NCBI GenBank assembly: GCA_963677015.1 | Contig: OY781533.1 | Location: forward strand, 1,302,001 to 1,366,000 | Origin: G963556115 sp963677015 | GTDB lineage: Bacteria > Planctomycetota > SZUA-567 | Length of the DNA stretch: 64,000 nucleotides | Direction: 5' to 3' | Shown: in pieces, positions 9,305 through 18,160 of the stretch | Layout of the letters: each line of letters opens with the position of its first letter | Numbering within the stretch: the first letter of the stretch is position 1 | Translations under genes and position numbers: made by a program | The notes under the pieces: model-generated | The model's database searches: none | Told to the model about the DNA's origin: nothing | The model's input: the letters and a program-made list of their open reading frames with translations, nothing else

Positions 9305-10084
9305 TCATTTGGCAAGTATTTTCATTGCAACAATTGCATTGATATCTTTAAGGCTGAGGATATAGTCTTCTGTTTGAACTCGGCGAATTAGTGATCTGCC
9401 GCTCTGATCAGTAAGCCCGCGAAAAACCTGTTTACCGTCAGGAGTGATGGTTAGAATAAGTTCAGCTTGAGATTTTGGTTTCTGATTATGCTGAAGATTT
9501 ATGGCAATCGAAGCTACTTCGCTTGAGATCTTTTTGAGTGTAAGTTCGAGAAGATACTTACCTTTGCTGAAGCTTTGAGTTAATTCGGTCTTATCCCCTT
9601 TGAGGTTGAATCGTATCTCCCCCAATTGTTCTTCGGTACGTTCAATACAGTGATCCGGACGTCTTATACGGCTGACGACCGATATCCGACTGTCAGCTGC
9701 GACATCTTCAGGAAGATCAAGCCAGTTATTGGCATTCATGCTGACAGCTGTTCTGATATTCTGCAGTATTAGCAGCATACAGCGTCTGCAACTAGAAATA
9801 TGTTTCTCTGCTTTATTCAGTTTTGCCTGGGATGCTTTGTGTTCGACTATTTCGATAATATCTTCCTCTGTCAGACATTCATCGCTGTTTACCGGGCTTT
9901 CTTCCGGTACTGAACTGAGAATACTCATTGATACTTGTGAGGTAAGTTCACGCAGCCGTGTGAGCAACTGTTCTGAAGTTGCGCATTCCGCGAGTTTTTG
10001 AGATATCTCTTCACGCTGGCTCTCTGACAGTTCATTATCGATAAAGCGAGATAGCTCTTCAATTGTTAATTTTGGGGACTCCAT
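9305..10084 (-). CDS. zinc-finger anti-sigma factor-like protein
   Basis: A 259-residue protein 23 bases downstream of an ECF-like sigma gene and probably its regulator. The N-terminus (LSRFIDNELSESQREEI) resembles the helical opening of anti-sigma domains. A second helical part holds KHISSCRRC, the Hx3Cx2C core of zinc-binding anti-sigma factors, near residue 100. No transmembrane helix is evident, so it would be a soluble anti-sigma factor. The remaining half is Thr/Lys-rich and beta-prone (LELTLKKISSEVASI) and unassigned; it could be the sensing part. Assignment rests on the motif and the neighbouring gene. Confidence 0.7.
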   Translation of the reverse strand: MESPKLTIEELSRFIDNELSESQREEISQKLAECATSEQLLTRLRELTSQVSMSILSSVPEESPVNSDECLTEEDIIEIVEHKASQAKLNKAEKHISSCRRCMLLILQNIRTAVSMNANNWLDLPEDVAADSRISVVSRIRRPDHCIERTEEQLGEIRFNLKGDKTELTQSFSKGKYLLELTLKKISSEVASIAINLQHNQKPKSQAELILTITPDGKQVFRGLTDQSGRSLIRRVQTEDYILSLKDINAIVAMKILAK

Positions 10085-10107
10085 CTCCGTATCCTTTTTA
10101 TCTGACT

Positions 10108-11001
10108 TTAAGGGTTGTTTCTGAGTCTTCGGAGCAGGTCAGCGGCACCCGAACGGCAACGGCTGATACTGCTGGCAAGTGTTCCTTCACTAATATTAAG
10201 TAGTTTGGCAAGCTCCCTGTATGGAGCTGTGACAATTCCGCCCATACCCGAGAGGTCTTCAAGAATATTTTCATATTCGCGACGTCTTTTGACAAGCTTG
10301 CGTTCAAGTTCACGCAGTTCTCTTATCTCTTCCGCGGTTGCCGTATCCCTGGTTTTCTCCATTGAGTGGAGCTTTTTTTCATAGGTGCTTTTCCAGTAAT
10401 ATGCCCGGGAGAGTTTCTCATATCTGGCTTTTAGCTTCTCTTCACCAAATCTAAGATTTTCCTCAAGTTTCGCAATGTTTTCACTGGTCTGAATCAGGCT
10501 CTGCCCGCTCTCCTGAGCGATCCAGGATATCTCCTCACTCTCCAGAAAGAAGGTATCGCAAAGGAGCAGTTTGAACATTACCCTACATTTTATCTGCATA
10601 AGATCAAGCAGGCTTTTACGCCCACCCTGTCGTCGGTTATCCTGAGATGGAAAGGAATTTTCCTCAAATTCAATATTAAACGGCTCGCTGGGCAGGCTGC
10701 GTATATAATCAAGGTACAGGTTTCGGATTACTGTTCCAATCCATGTTGAAAAACGCGCCCCTTTGGTTTTGTCATATTTTGAAAGCGTGTCACGTTCACG
10801 GATTTTTTCTATGGCATAGATTAGAAATCCGGAAAGATCTTCTTCATCAGCTCCAAAAATACGATGTGGCAGCCAGTATATTGCCTGCATGTAGCGTCCA
10901 AGCAATTCCCGCTCGGCAGCTTCGATGCCTTTTTGGCATAATGCAGCTAGTGCTTCATCAGTGTGATGGGCAAATTGTTCTGAGTGTTCATTATTTTCCA
11001 T
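10108..11001 (-). CDS. ECF-like RNA polymerase sigma factor with a long central insertion
   Basis: A 297-residue sigma-70 family protein. Region 2 is seen in the N-terminal half (ELLGRYMQAIYWLPHRIF, then GARFSTWIGTVIRNLYLDYIR) and region 4 at the C-terminus (YRELAKLLNISEGTLASSISRCR, a helix-turn-helix). Between them is about 130 residues of charged, coiled-coil-prone sequence, against a linker of about 20-50 in ordinary ECF factors. The ATG at 11001 is preferred to an upstream TTG at 11031. It heads a two-gene operon with the putative anti-sigma gene. Its target promoters cannot be read here. Confidence 0.82.
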   Translation of the reverse strand: MENNEHSEQFAHHTDEALAALCQKGIEAAERELLGRYMQAIYWLPHRIFGADEEDLSGFLIYAIEKIRERDTLSKYDKTKGARFSTWIGTVIRNLYLDYIRSLPSEPFNIEFEENSFPSQDNRRQGGRKSLLDLMQIKCRVMFKLLLCDTFFLESEEISWIAQESGQSLIQTSENIAKLEENLRFGEEKLKARYEKLSRAYYWKSTYEKKLHSMEKTRDTATAEEIRELRELERKLVKRRREYENILEDLSGMGGIVTAPYRELAKLLNISEGTLASSISRCRSGAADLLRRLRNNP

Positions 11002-11383
11002 ATTGTATATATTCGGTATTTGGCGGTGCAAATCAAGATATTTTTATTAGCGACAGGTTCTTTTCGTTTTTTACGAATATTTGTGTTACCACTTAATTAC
11101 TGATTGCTGGTTATTATAGTGGCATAATGAGACAAAATACCTTTCATGGATATTGATAATATCATTTGTTATGTTTGTTGCTGTATTTGTAACTGTCTGT
11201 TTTAAAAGCAGTTGTATGTTTGTTGTTGTGTGGGGTGAGCGTTGTTTAATATGGGTTTCTATATTAAGCGTTTTTGGGGGTTTTATTCCTGTTAGTCTCA
11301 ATATTGAGATATTGGGATAATCGGGATAAATCAAGTGAAATATTAATTAGAGGATAATCTCGATATTTTGACATAAAAGGTAG
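11002..11383. other. intergenic region between divergent units
   Basis: About 380 AT-rich bases between the leftward sigma operon and the rightward lipoprotein unit. It must hold the sigma operon promoter, but I find no clear match. No RNA gene or long repeat is seen. Confidence 0.4.
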
Positions 11384-11412
11384 TTAACATTTGTTATACT
11401 ATAACGTATAAT
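11384..11412 (+). promoter_or_regulatory. sigma-70 promoter for the CAP lipoprotein unit
   Basis: TTAACA at 11384-11389 and the consensus TATAAT at 11407-11412 are separated by 17 bases. The start codon is at 11440 with GGAGG at 11430-11434, giving a short leader. Confidence 0.75.
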
Positions 11413-11439
11413 TATAAAAGATGATGTCTGGAGGTTTGG

Positions 11440-12000
11440 ATGATAAAGTTTATATTTTCTGTGGTGCTCATGTGTGTGCTGTTGTTAACCGGCTGTGGCA
11501 GTGACTATGTAACCGCCGATTCCGCAAGCATAAAGGTGCGCAGTCGTGCAGTGTCGCAGGGCAAGGTACCCCCGGTATCACAGCAGCGGGATTATGGCAG
11601 TTTCGGTTCAATCGAGGATGGTATCTTTGTCGGAATAAATGATATACGTCTTGAGCACGGGTTGTCCGGATTAAAACGAGATTCCCAGTTGGATATTGTA
11701 GCCCGCCAGTATTCGCAGGTTATGGCTGAAGCCGGTAAAATATCTCATGAGGATGCACAGGGTAAGCATATGGAAGACCGATTGGAGGCGCATGGTATTA
11801 CCGACTGGTCACAGGCCGGAGAGAATCTCGCCAGCAGTATCGGTACCGAACCGGTTCGTGCAGCTCTCTGGGGCTGGCAGCGGTCTCCGGGGCATATGGA
11901 GAATATCCTTTTACCCAGTTTTGTTCTTACCGGTATTGGTGCGTATACAGATCCGCGTAGTGGTGAGGTCTACATTACACAGTTATTTACAACACCTTAA
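11440..12000 (+). CDS. CAP/SCP-domain lipoprotein
   Basis: A 186-residue lipoprotein with a lipobox LLTGC (lipidated Cys19), so anchored in a membrane facing the periplasm. After a linker, a bacterial CAP domain begins near residue 65: NDIRLEHGLSGLKRDSQLD, then HEDAQGKHMEDRL, AGENLASS, and WQRSPGHMENIL near the end, which are the standard CAP motifs with their conserved His and Glu residues. Bacterial CAP proteins are widespread and of mostly unknown function. The gene starts a unit with a second lipoprotein and rsmA. Confidence 0.88.
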   Translation: MIKFIFSVVLMCVLLLTGCGSDYVTADSASIKVRSRAVSQGKVPPVSQQRDYGSFGSIEDGIFVGINDIRLEHGLSGLKRDSQLDIVARQYSQVMAEAGKISHEDAQGKHMEDRLEAHGITDWSQAGENLASSIGTEPVRAALWGWQRSPGHMENILLPSFVLTGIGAYTDPRSGEVYITQLFTTP

Positions 12001-12057
12001 GCCTTTGTCGGGGTCGGTTCTACGGTGTGCTTTCCCTTTTGCGAGAGGAGATGTTAT

Positions 12058-12579
12058 ATGAATAAAATTGTTCTGACCGTTTTTGCGTTGTTGCTGGGTG
12101 TATTTGTTGTCACTGTCGGTTGTGAGGTTCAGCCTCCTTCTTCTCAGGATCCGCAACACTATGATTTGGAGCAGTCTGTAGCGGCGTTTGCAAGTACTGT
12201 CGATCCTTATGAAAAATATTCACGGAGTGAGATATATGCGATGCTCGAAGAATTTATGTATGCTCACCCTAGAGTATACGCCTCCGGTCTTGCAGTTGCG
12301 GGAAGTATGAATACAATAAATGACTTTTATTACATCTATAAGGATGGTACTACCTTTGTAACTATAGATGGTTTTGATTACGGGTCTGTAGATAAAGGTG
12401 TTCTGGAGTCTCTGCAGGAAAGAGTTGCAACTGGAGAGCAGTTCTGGAGTCAGCCATATTCGCGTGAAGATGGCTCTGGCAGCAGGATAACTGTAAGTAC
12501 ACTATTGACACCGATTGTGAATGATAGTGGTAATGTCAAATATATTTTGACTGTTGATCAGATAGAGGAGAGTAAATAA
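12058..12579 (+). CDS. Cache-like sensory-domain lipoprotein
   Basis: A 173-residue protein. The ATG at 12058 (GGAG at 12047-12050) is chosen over an upstream in-frame start. The signal peptide ends in a lipobox-like VTVGC with Cys22. The mature part resembles a single Cache domain: HPRVYASGLAVAGS, then FYYIYKDG, WSQPYSRED, and TVSTLLTPIVNDSGNVKYILTVD, as in periplasmic ligand-sensing domains. Unlike chemoreceptors or kinases it has no attached output module, so it would bind a small molecule as a free lipoprotein. The Cache call rests on motif resemblance. It ends 3 bases before rsmA. Confidence 0.65.
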   Translation: MNKIVLTVFALLLGVFVVTVGCEVQPPSSQDPQHYDLEQSVAAFASTVDPYEKYSRSEIYAMLEEFMYAHPRVYASGLAVAGSMNTINDFYYIYKDGTTFVTIDGFDYGSVDKGVLESLQERVATGEQFWSQPYSREDGSGSRITVSTLLTPIVNDSGNVKYILTVDQIEESK

Positions 12580-12582
12580 ATA

Positions 12583-13482
12583 ATGGCGGATGCTAGGCAC
12601 TTAAGAAGAAAAGAGAAGCTCATGGCTCTCTTCGAACGCCACGGTATGAGTCCTAGAGTCAGGTGGGGACAGAATTTTTTATTAGATAAAAATCAGGTGA
12701 ATTTTATTGCTCGTACCGGCGAGGTGAGTGAGCAGGATATTATTCTTGAGGTTGGCCCTGGAACAGGATTTCTTTCCAAAGAGCTTGCAAAGGCCGGAGC
12801 TACTATTCTGGCGGTGGAGTTGGATCATGGTATGGCCGGTCTGGTAGCCGATGAGATGAAAGATTTTCCGAACTTCTTTCTTATGGAGGCGGATATTCTG
12901 GCCCGTAAAGCGGAGATCAATCCGGATGTACTCGAGAGACTTAGGGAGATGTATAAACTGCGGGGCGGTAATCTGAAGTGTATATCTAATCTTCCTTATT
13001 CCGCCGGGACTCCGTTTTCAGCGAATATATTTGAATCTGATCTGCCATGGCATAGTGGCGTATATCTTTTGCAGCTTGAGGTTACCGAAAGGATGATTGC
13101 CAAGCCTGGCAGTAAGCATTACGGTTCTCTCTCTATAAAGACAGCAATTGGAGCAAAGAAAGCTAAGATTGAGCGCAAAGTGCCGCCCCAGGTTTTCTGG
13201 CCAAGGCCTAAGGTCGATTCCGGTGTTATTCGTATTGAGTTTAAATCTGTTGAAGAAAGAATGTCTATACCCTGGGTGAACCTGCGCCGGGTCTGTGTGG
13301 CGATATTCAACTCACGTAGGAAAAGTATCAGAAATGCACTAAAAGGGTTGATTGCAAAGGATGATGTACTGCAGTTTCTTGCTGATGCTGGTATTGATCC
13401 GGAAATACGAGGACAGAAACTTCCTCCAGAGCAGTTCCTTAAATGCGCAGAGCTGCTTACAGAATATGAGTCTCGAAATTAG
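12583..13482 (+). CDS. rsmA: 16S rRNA dimethyladenosine transferase
   Basis: Dimethylates two adjacent adenosines near the 3' end of 16S rRNA during small-subunit assembly. Signatures are RWGQNFLLDKNQVNFIA near residue 27, the SAM-binding ILEVGPGTGFLSKEL, the catalytic NLPY motif, and FWPRPKVDSGVIRIE. The 299-residue length is usual. The start codon follows the lipoprotein stop by 3 bases, so translation is probably coupled. Confidence 0.94.
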   Translation: MADARHLRRKEKLMALFERHGMSPRVRWGQNFLLDKNQVNFIARTGEVSEQDIILEVGPGTGFLSKELAKAGATILAVELDHGMAGLVADEMKDFPNFFLMEADILARKAEINPDVLERLREMYKLRGGNLKCISNLPYSAGTPFSANIFESDLPWHSGVYLLQLEVTERMIAKPGSKHYGSLSIKTAIGAKKAKIERKVPPQVFWPRPKVDSGVIRIEFKSVEERMSIPWVNLRRVCVAIFNSRRKSIRNALKGLIAKDDVLQFLADAGIDPEIRGQKLPPEQFLKCAELLTEYESRN

Positions 13483-13565
13483 AGCTTTTGTATTGGCTTT
13501 GTGTCCAGATTATTTATAAATTCTAATGCGTTTGGTCGTTAACTTTGACTGCAAAGGAGATTATT

Positions 13566-13802
13566 ATGGGCCCGGATTATATGTGGATGGGTGGTTTTAT
13601 GTGGCTGTTTCCTATGATTATTCTGGTGTTTTTAATTATTATCGGAGTTTTAATGTATTCACGTTCCAGCAGACATTATCCTCCTGAGTCAAGGACTCCA
13701 AGGAATGCTGAAGACTCTGCGCTTGAAATACTTAAAAAACGTTATGCTAAGGGTGAGATATCCAAAGAGGAATATGAGCAGATTAAGAAGGATATTCTTT
13801 GA
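13566..13802 (+). CDS. small membrane protein with SHOCT domain
   Basis: A 78-residue protein. The ATG at 13566 has GGAG at 13556-13559. One transmembrane helix (WLFPMIILVFLIIIGVL) is followed by a short linker and a C-terminal SHOCT motif (ALEILKKRYAKGEISKEEYEQI). SHOCT tails occur on many short membrane proteins and are thought to mediate oligomerisation; no specific role is known. It is separated from rsmA by about 80 bases and closed by a strong terminator. Confidence 0.85.
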   Translation: MGPDYMWMGGFMWLFPMIILVFLIIIGVLMYSRSSRHYPPESRTPRNAEDSALEILKKRYAKGEISKEEYEQIKKDIL

Positions 13803-13858
13803 TATGCAGGGCTGAGTTGTTCTTTTGCGTCTTTAGCTTTTTTAAGTTGTTATAAAAT

Positions 13859-13893
13859 ATAACCGCACGGATTAAGTGCGGTTATATTTTTTT
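13859..13893 (+). terminator. Rho-independent terminator after the SHOCT gene
   Basis: ATAACCGCAC (13859-13868) pairs with GTGCGGTTAT (13876-13885) around a 7-base loop and is followed by a T tract. The remaining bases to 14105 are AT-rich with no further feature seen. Confidence 0.88.
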
Positions 13894-14105
13894 GTTCAGC
13901 ATAATAGAAAACTGATTTAATGTTTAGAAAGTTACATGTATTTGTTATATTGAACTGATTATATAAATTACCGATATTATAATCCGTTAGGATTTCAGGA
14001 GTATGGCAGATTAATTCTTGATTATGCAGTGGATTTACTCCGGTTATTTCATAGAATAATAATTATTTATTATTTTTAGGGTGTAGTTGAAAGGCGACAG
14101 AGCAA

Positions 14106-15194
14106 ATGGACAATTTTGAATTATCGGTTATTATTCCAACATATAATGAACATGACAATGTACGACCAATAATCGCAAAACTTGAGAATGCGTTGACGGG
14201 AATAAAGTGGGAAGCTATTTTTGTTGATGATGACTCCCCAGATGGAACTGCACTTGAAGTCAAGGAGGTTGCCAAGGAGAAGTCTTACATAAAGATATTG
14301 CACCGCGTTGGTAGAAGAGGGTTGTCATCAGCCTGTATTGAAGGTATGCATCTGTCAAATGCCCCTTATATGGCGGTTATCGACGGTGATATGCAGCATG
14401 ATGAGACCAGGTTGCCGGCAATGCTTGAGTGTATGAAAAACGGGGCGGATATTGTAGTCGGAACACGTTATGCCGGTGAAGGCAGTACCGGGGACTGGGA
14501 TGTGGCTCGTATTGGTATGAGTAAGTTTGCGACAATATTGGGTAACTTTCTCTTGCGGCGTAATAAGACCAGTGATCCGATGAGTGGTTTCTTTATGCTG
14601 GGGCGTGAGCTCTTTAATGAGGTTTCCGTAAAACTTGCGAAAGACGGCTTTAAAATTCTGCTCGATATCCTCGCGTCATCAAAAAGACGCCTGAATATTA
14701 AGGAGGTATCATATACCTTCCGAACCCGTGAATTTGGTGAGAGTAAACTTACTTTAGGGGTGCTCGGTGACTTTGCTACTCTCCTCATTGAAAAGAGTGT
14801 CGGCAGTATTATTCCAGCGAAATTTGTCATGTTTGTGCTGGTTGGCCTGGTCGGTCTCTGTGTGCATCTGATAATTTTAGGTCTGTTGTATCTGTTAATT
14901 GGAGTTGAATTTACAACTTCACAGATGATTGCAACCGCTATAGCTATTTTCAGTAATTTTCATTTTAATAATATTTTTACCTACGGCACTACCTCTCTCA
15001 AAGGGGGGCGTATGGTCTTAGGTTTGATACTATTTTATATTATCTGCGGTATCGGTGCTATACCAAATGTAATGCTGGCGGGATATCTCTTTTCCAGTAA
15101 CGTATACTGGATCATAGCAGGTGCAGCCGGGCTTATCGTTACTGCAATCTGGAATTATGGTGTATCCTCAAGGTTTATCTGGAGAAAGAAGTAA
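14106..15194 (+). CDS. polyprenol-phosphate glycosyltransferase (GT2) fused to GtrA
   Basis: A 362-residue two-part protein. Residues 1 to about 230 are a GT2 glycosyltransferase of the dolichol-phosphate mannosyltransferase type, with PTYNEHDNV, FVDDDSPDGT, and the metal-binding DGDMQHDE. The C-terminal third is a four-helix GtrA domain (KFVMFVLVGLVGLCVHL, then NFHFNNIFTYG). Such fusions transfer a sugar to undecaprenyl phosphate and probably help flip it, supplying envelope glycosylation. The gene is alone in its neighbourhood and the sugar cannot be told from sequence. Confidence 0.88.
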   Translation: MDNFELSVIIPTYNEHDNVRPIIAKLENALTGIKWEAIFVDDDSPDGTALEVKEVAKEKSYIKILHRVGRRGLSSACIEGMHLSNAPYMAVIDGDMQHDETRLPAMLECMKNGADIVVGTRYAGEGSTGDWDVARIGMSKFATILGNFLLRRNKTSDPMSGFFMLGRELFNEVSVKLAKDGFKILLDILASSKRRLNIKEVSYTFRTREFGESKLTLGVLGDFATLLIEKSVGSIIPAKFVMFVLVGLVGLCVHLIILGLLYLLIGVEFTTSQMIATAIAIFSNFHFNNIFTYGTTSLKGGRMVLGLILFYIICGIGAIPNVMLAGYLFSSNVYWIIAGAAGLIVTAIWNYGVSSRFIWRKK

Positions 15195-15239
15195 GCATCT
15201 GTATTCGGTATAGATTGCTTTTTCAGGCAAGGGGCAAGT

Positions 15240-16019
15240 ATGGCGTATGAATTCAGCGGTGCCAAATATGATAAGGCATCAAATCATCAGCAGCAGTGGG
15301 GCGAAAGGCTGTTAGCAGAATTATCTCTTAATGGTGATGAGCATATTCTGGATTTGGGGTGCGGCAATGGGAGGCTTAGTGCGGATCTGGCCGGTCTTGT
15401 ACCTCAAGGGAGTGTGACCGCTATTGATACTTCTCAGGGTATGCTGGAATTTGCGCGTAAAAATTATGCGGCGACTAATATCAGTTTTGAGCTTGGTGAT
15501 ATTGCAGATATAGATTATGCTGAGTCATTTGATCTGGTATTCTCGAATGCGGCCTTACATTGGGTCTCAGGGCATTCAGAGCTGTTGCGGCGGGTATATC
15601 GGGCGTTGCGTCCCGGCGGAAAGGCGCGGTTTAATTTTGCGGCTTCAGGAAATTGCGCTAATTTTTTCCGGGAAGTCAGAGTTGCTATGAATATGCCGGA
15701 GTTTTCAGAGTATTTTGCTGATTTTGTCTGGCCGTGGTTTATGCCTGAAGTTTCTGAGTATCAGGAGCTGCTGTCTCAAAGTGCTTTTAAGAAGTTTGAG
15801 GTATGGGGTGAGAATGCGGATCATTATTTCCCGGATGCTGCAGCTTTAGCCGGCTGGGTTGAGCAGCCGAGTTTGGTTCCATTTATGACTCTCTTGCCGG
15901 ATGATATTAAGGAAAAATTTCGTGATATCGTGGTGAAAATGGTTGTTGGTGCTACAGAGCAGACTGACGGCAGGTGTTTTGAGAGCTTTAGAAGGATAAA
16001 TCTGCTCGCGGAAAAATAG
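15240..16019 (+). CDS. SAM-dependent methyltransferase, Tam/BioC-like
   Basis: A 259-residue class-I methyltransferase. Motif I is ILDLGCGNGRLSADLA, an acidic residue follows in VTAIDTSQGML, and motif IV/post is FDLVFSNAALHWV, the form of trans-aconitate methyltransferase and BioC-like enzymes. The RALRPGGKARFNF loop is also present. Biotin genes lie 2 kb away on the other strand, so a BioC role is possible, but it is not in that operon; a small carboxylic acid substrate is the general guess. It starts 45 bases after the glycosyltransferase. Confidence 0.75.
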   Translation: MAYEFSGAKYDKASNHQQQWGERLLAELSLNGDEHILDLGCGNGRLSADLAGLVPQGSVTAIDTSQGMLEFARKNYAATNISFELGDIADIDYAESFDLVFSNAALHWVSGHSELLRRVYRALRPGGKARFNFAASGNCANFFREVRVAMNMPEFSEYFADFVWPWFMPEVSEYQELLSQSAFKKFEVWGENADHYFPDAAALAGWVEQPSLVPFMTLLPDDIKEKFRDIVVKMVVGATEQTDGRCFESFRRINLLAEK

Positions 16020-16081
16020 TGGTAAATATATCCAATGCTTTTCCTTAACTTATCATTATGACAGAAATTGTAAATTTTTTC

Positions 16082-16109
16082 TTGTTAAATAGATGCCATC
16101 CTCTAAAAT
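16082..16109 (+). promoter_or_regulatory. possible promoter for phosphofructokinase
   Basis: TTGTTA at 16082-16087 and TAAAAT at 16104-16109 are 16 bases apart. The leader of about 95 bases ends in GAGGAG at 16192-16197. Confidence 0.4.
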
Positions 16110-16205
16110 AGAACTAATCTTGGGGATAATTAATTATCAATTAAATAAAATCAGTAAACTGTTGTCGGATAAATTTTAGGTTCAATTTTATGAGGAGTTT
16201 TAAAG

Positions 16206-17444
16206 ATGAGCGACAAGCTTGTTGGAAACGCAATTGTATTTACCCAGGGTGGTCCTACTGCTGTAATCAATGCCAGCTGGGTTGGAGTTGTTGAAGGTCT
16301 GGCTGATGCTGAAGAAGTTACAGGTATCTGGGGCAGCCTTCATGGTATTGACGGTATCTTGAATGAAGAGTTTGTGGATCTTAGAGAGCAGAGTGTTCAT
16401 ACTCTAAACGCTATCGCTCACACTCCTGCTACTGCTCTGGGTTCAACACGTCACAAGCCAAACAATGAAGATAATATGAAGATGCTTGAGGTTTTTGAGA
16501 AGTATAATATCCGTTATGTATTTGGTGCGGGTGGTAATGACACTTCTGAATCTCTTGATATCATTAATGATGCTGCTAAAGCAAAAGAGTATGAATTAAG
16601 AATGTTCCATGTATCCAAGACTGTTGATAATGACCTTATGGAGAATGACCATACTCCTGGTTATGCTTCAGCTGCCCGTTATGTTGCCAATGCTTTCCGT
16701 GGCGCAGATCTGGATAATAAAGCTTTTGGTGGTGTTTATATCGGTGTATGTATGGGACGTCATGCTGGTTTTCTGACTGCTGCCGCTTCACTGGGTAAGG
16801 AATTCAAGGATTCTGGTCCTCATTTCATCTATGTTCCTGAAGTTGCTTTTGATATTGATCAGTTTGTAAAGGATGTTGCTGATAAATACAAGGAAATCGG
16901 TCGTTGTGTTATTGCGATTTCAGAGGGTGTTGAGGATAAAGACGGTACTCCTATTCTCGCTCTGCTTTCAACGGATGAGCTGGAAGCCGACAGCCATGGT
17001 AATGTTCAGCTGTCTGGTACCGGCGCTCTTGCGGATGCTCTTGTCGGCAGACTGAAGGAATACTTCAAGGCAAATGGTATTGAAGATAACCTGCGTGCCC
17101 GTGGTGATACCTTCGGATATCTACAGCGTTCATGGCCTGATCAGAGTGCTGTTGACCGTGAGGAAGCACTCAATGTCGGCCGTACTGCTGCTAAGGAAGC
17201 TCTGAGCGGAAATGTTGACGGTTCTATCGCAATTCAGCGTGTAAGCACTGCTCCATATGAAGCTAAGTTTGTACGTGTTCCACTCAAGGCTGTTGCCGGT
17301 AAGACCCGTCACCTTCCTAAAGAGCATATCAATGCTGCCGGTAATAATGTAACTGAAGAGTTCATCAAGTGGGGTAAGCCACTTATCGGTGAGCTGGTTG
17401 AGATCGGTGAGCTCGACATGAGCAAGGCTGTTGCCAAGAAATAA
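16206..17444 (+). CDS. 6-phosphofructokinase, probably pyrophosphate-dependent
   Basis: Phosphorylates fructose 6-phosphate in glycolysis; PPi-using forms are reversible and common in anaerobes. Motifs are FTQGGPTAVINAS at the N-terminus, YVFGAGGNDTS for the phosphoryl donor site, the catalytic SKTVDND loop with Lys in the position typical of PPi enzymes, and CMGRHAGFLT for substrate binding. GGND stands where ATP enzymes have GGDG and many PPi enzymes GGDD. The 412-residue length fits the non-allosteric PPi group. It is monocistronic between a strong ribosome binding site and a strong terminator. Donor specificity is inferred. Confidence 0.85.
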   Translation: MSDKLVGNAIVFTQGGPTAVINASWVGVVEGLADAEEVTGIWGSLHGIDGILNEEFVDLREQSVHTLNAIAHTPATALGSTRHKPNNEDNMKMLEVFEKYNIRYVFGAGGNDTSESLDIINDAAKAKEYELRMFHVSKTVDNDLMENDHTPGYASAARYVANAFRGADLDNKAFGGVYIGVCMGRHAGFLTAAASLGKEFKDSGPHFIYVPEVAFDIDQFVKDVADKYKEIGRCVIAISEGVEDKDGTPILALLSTDELEADSHGNVQLSGTGALADALVGRLKEYFKANGIEDNLRARGDTFGYLQRSWPDQSAVDREEALNVGRTAAKEALSGNVDGSIAIQRVSTAPYEAKFVRVPLKAVAGKTRHLPKEHINAAGNNVTEEFIKWGKPLIGELVEIGELDMSKAVAKK

Positions 17445-17480
17445 TTCTATTTTGCTCTATGTAGATAGTTGGTTATATTT

Positions 17481-17516
17481 ATGCCACTGAATCTTCTGAT
17501 TCAGTGGCATTTTTTT
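17481..17516 (+). terminator. Rho-independent terminator after phosphofructokinase
   Basis: ATGCCACTGAATC (17481-17493) pairs perfectly with 17498-17510 around a TTCT loop and is followed by a T tract. Confidence 0.92.
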
Positions 17517-17543
17517 AGAAACTATTCGGGTGTTGGCAGATTC

Positions 17544-18092
17544 TCAATTGTTATCAGAAGAAACATGTAGAATGCTGTAGGTTGTTCCCTGTAGTCCTGC
17601 TACTGCTGTTAAATCATTTATAAAGTAAAATGCGGAATACTCCCAGCTCTCAGGATTATATACAAGCAGTATTTCTGTATCCGGCAACTGCGGTATTTCT
17701 TCTTTCAATTGTGCTGTAATATTTTTCAGGCTTGCCTGCGGGGAGATGTTTCCAGAGTACTCAAAAACCTGGGTACAGTCTGTAACTGCTGCTGAAAGCG
17801 TATTGAGCAGCGGTATTCCTGTACGTACTCTTTGCCAGCCAAAAGAACCGAGAATATTGTCGTAGAACCCTTCAAACAGGAATTTATTGAGTCCAATATT
17901 GCTTTTCCAGAGGTAGAGTGGGGCATAGCTGTTACAAAAGTTGGTATTGATCTCTTTCTCTGAAATCAGATAAAACTTGTATTTTAAATCGGTAAAGCCA
18001 TCGGTTTTAAAACCATTATTTTCTATACGACTACGGATAATATTCATGTCATAATCAATTGGAAGGTTGATTTTGTATTGAGTTGTAAACAT
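17544..18092 (-). CDS. DUF4865-like protein
   Basis: A 182-residue protein opening with TTQYKINLPIDYDMNIIRSRI and containing NSYAPLYLWKSNIGLNKFLFEG. Both resemble the DUF4865 family, predicted alpha-beta barrel-like proteins possibly related to antibiotic-biosynthesis monooxygenases. The function is unknown and no signal peptide is seen. It follows bioA in the same direction after about 70 bases, so it may be the last gene of the biotin transcript or have its own promoter. Confidence 0.6.
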   Translation of the reverse strand: MFTTQYKINLPIDYDMNIIRSRIENNGFKTDGFTDLKYKFYLISEKEINTNFCNSYAPLYLWKSNIGLNKFLFEGFYDNILGSFGWQRVRTGIPLLNTLSAAVTDCTQVFEYSGNISPQASLKNITAQLKEEIPQLPDTEILLVYNPESWEYSAFYFINDLTAVAGLQGTTYSILHVSSDNN

Positions 18093-18160
18093 GCGCAGCC
18101 TCCTTTAAACAGTTGTAGTTGTAAGTGTCGCTCAGTGATCTCGGATATTAACTTATATCA

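Noticed and set aside
16082..16205. Riboswitch in the phosphofructokinase leader
   Set aside because: The leader is short and AT-rich with no stable paired elements.
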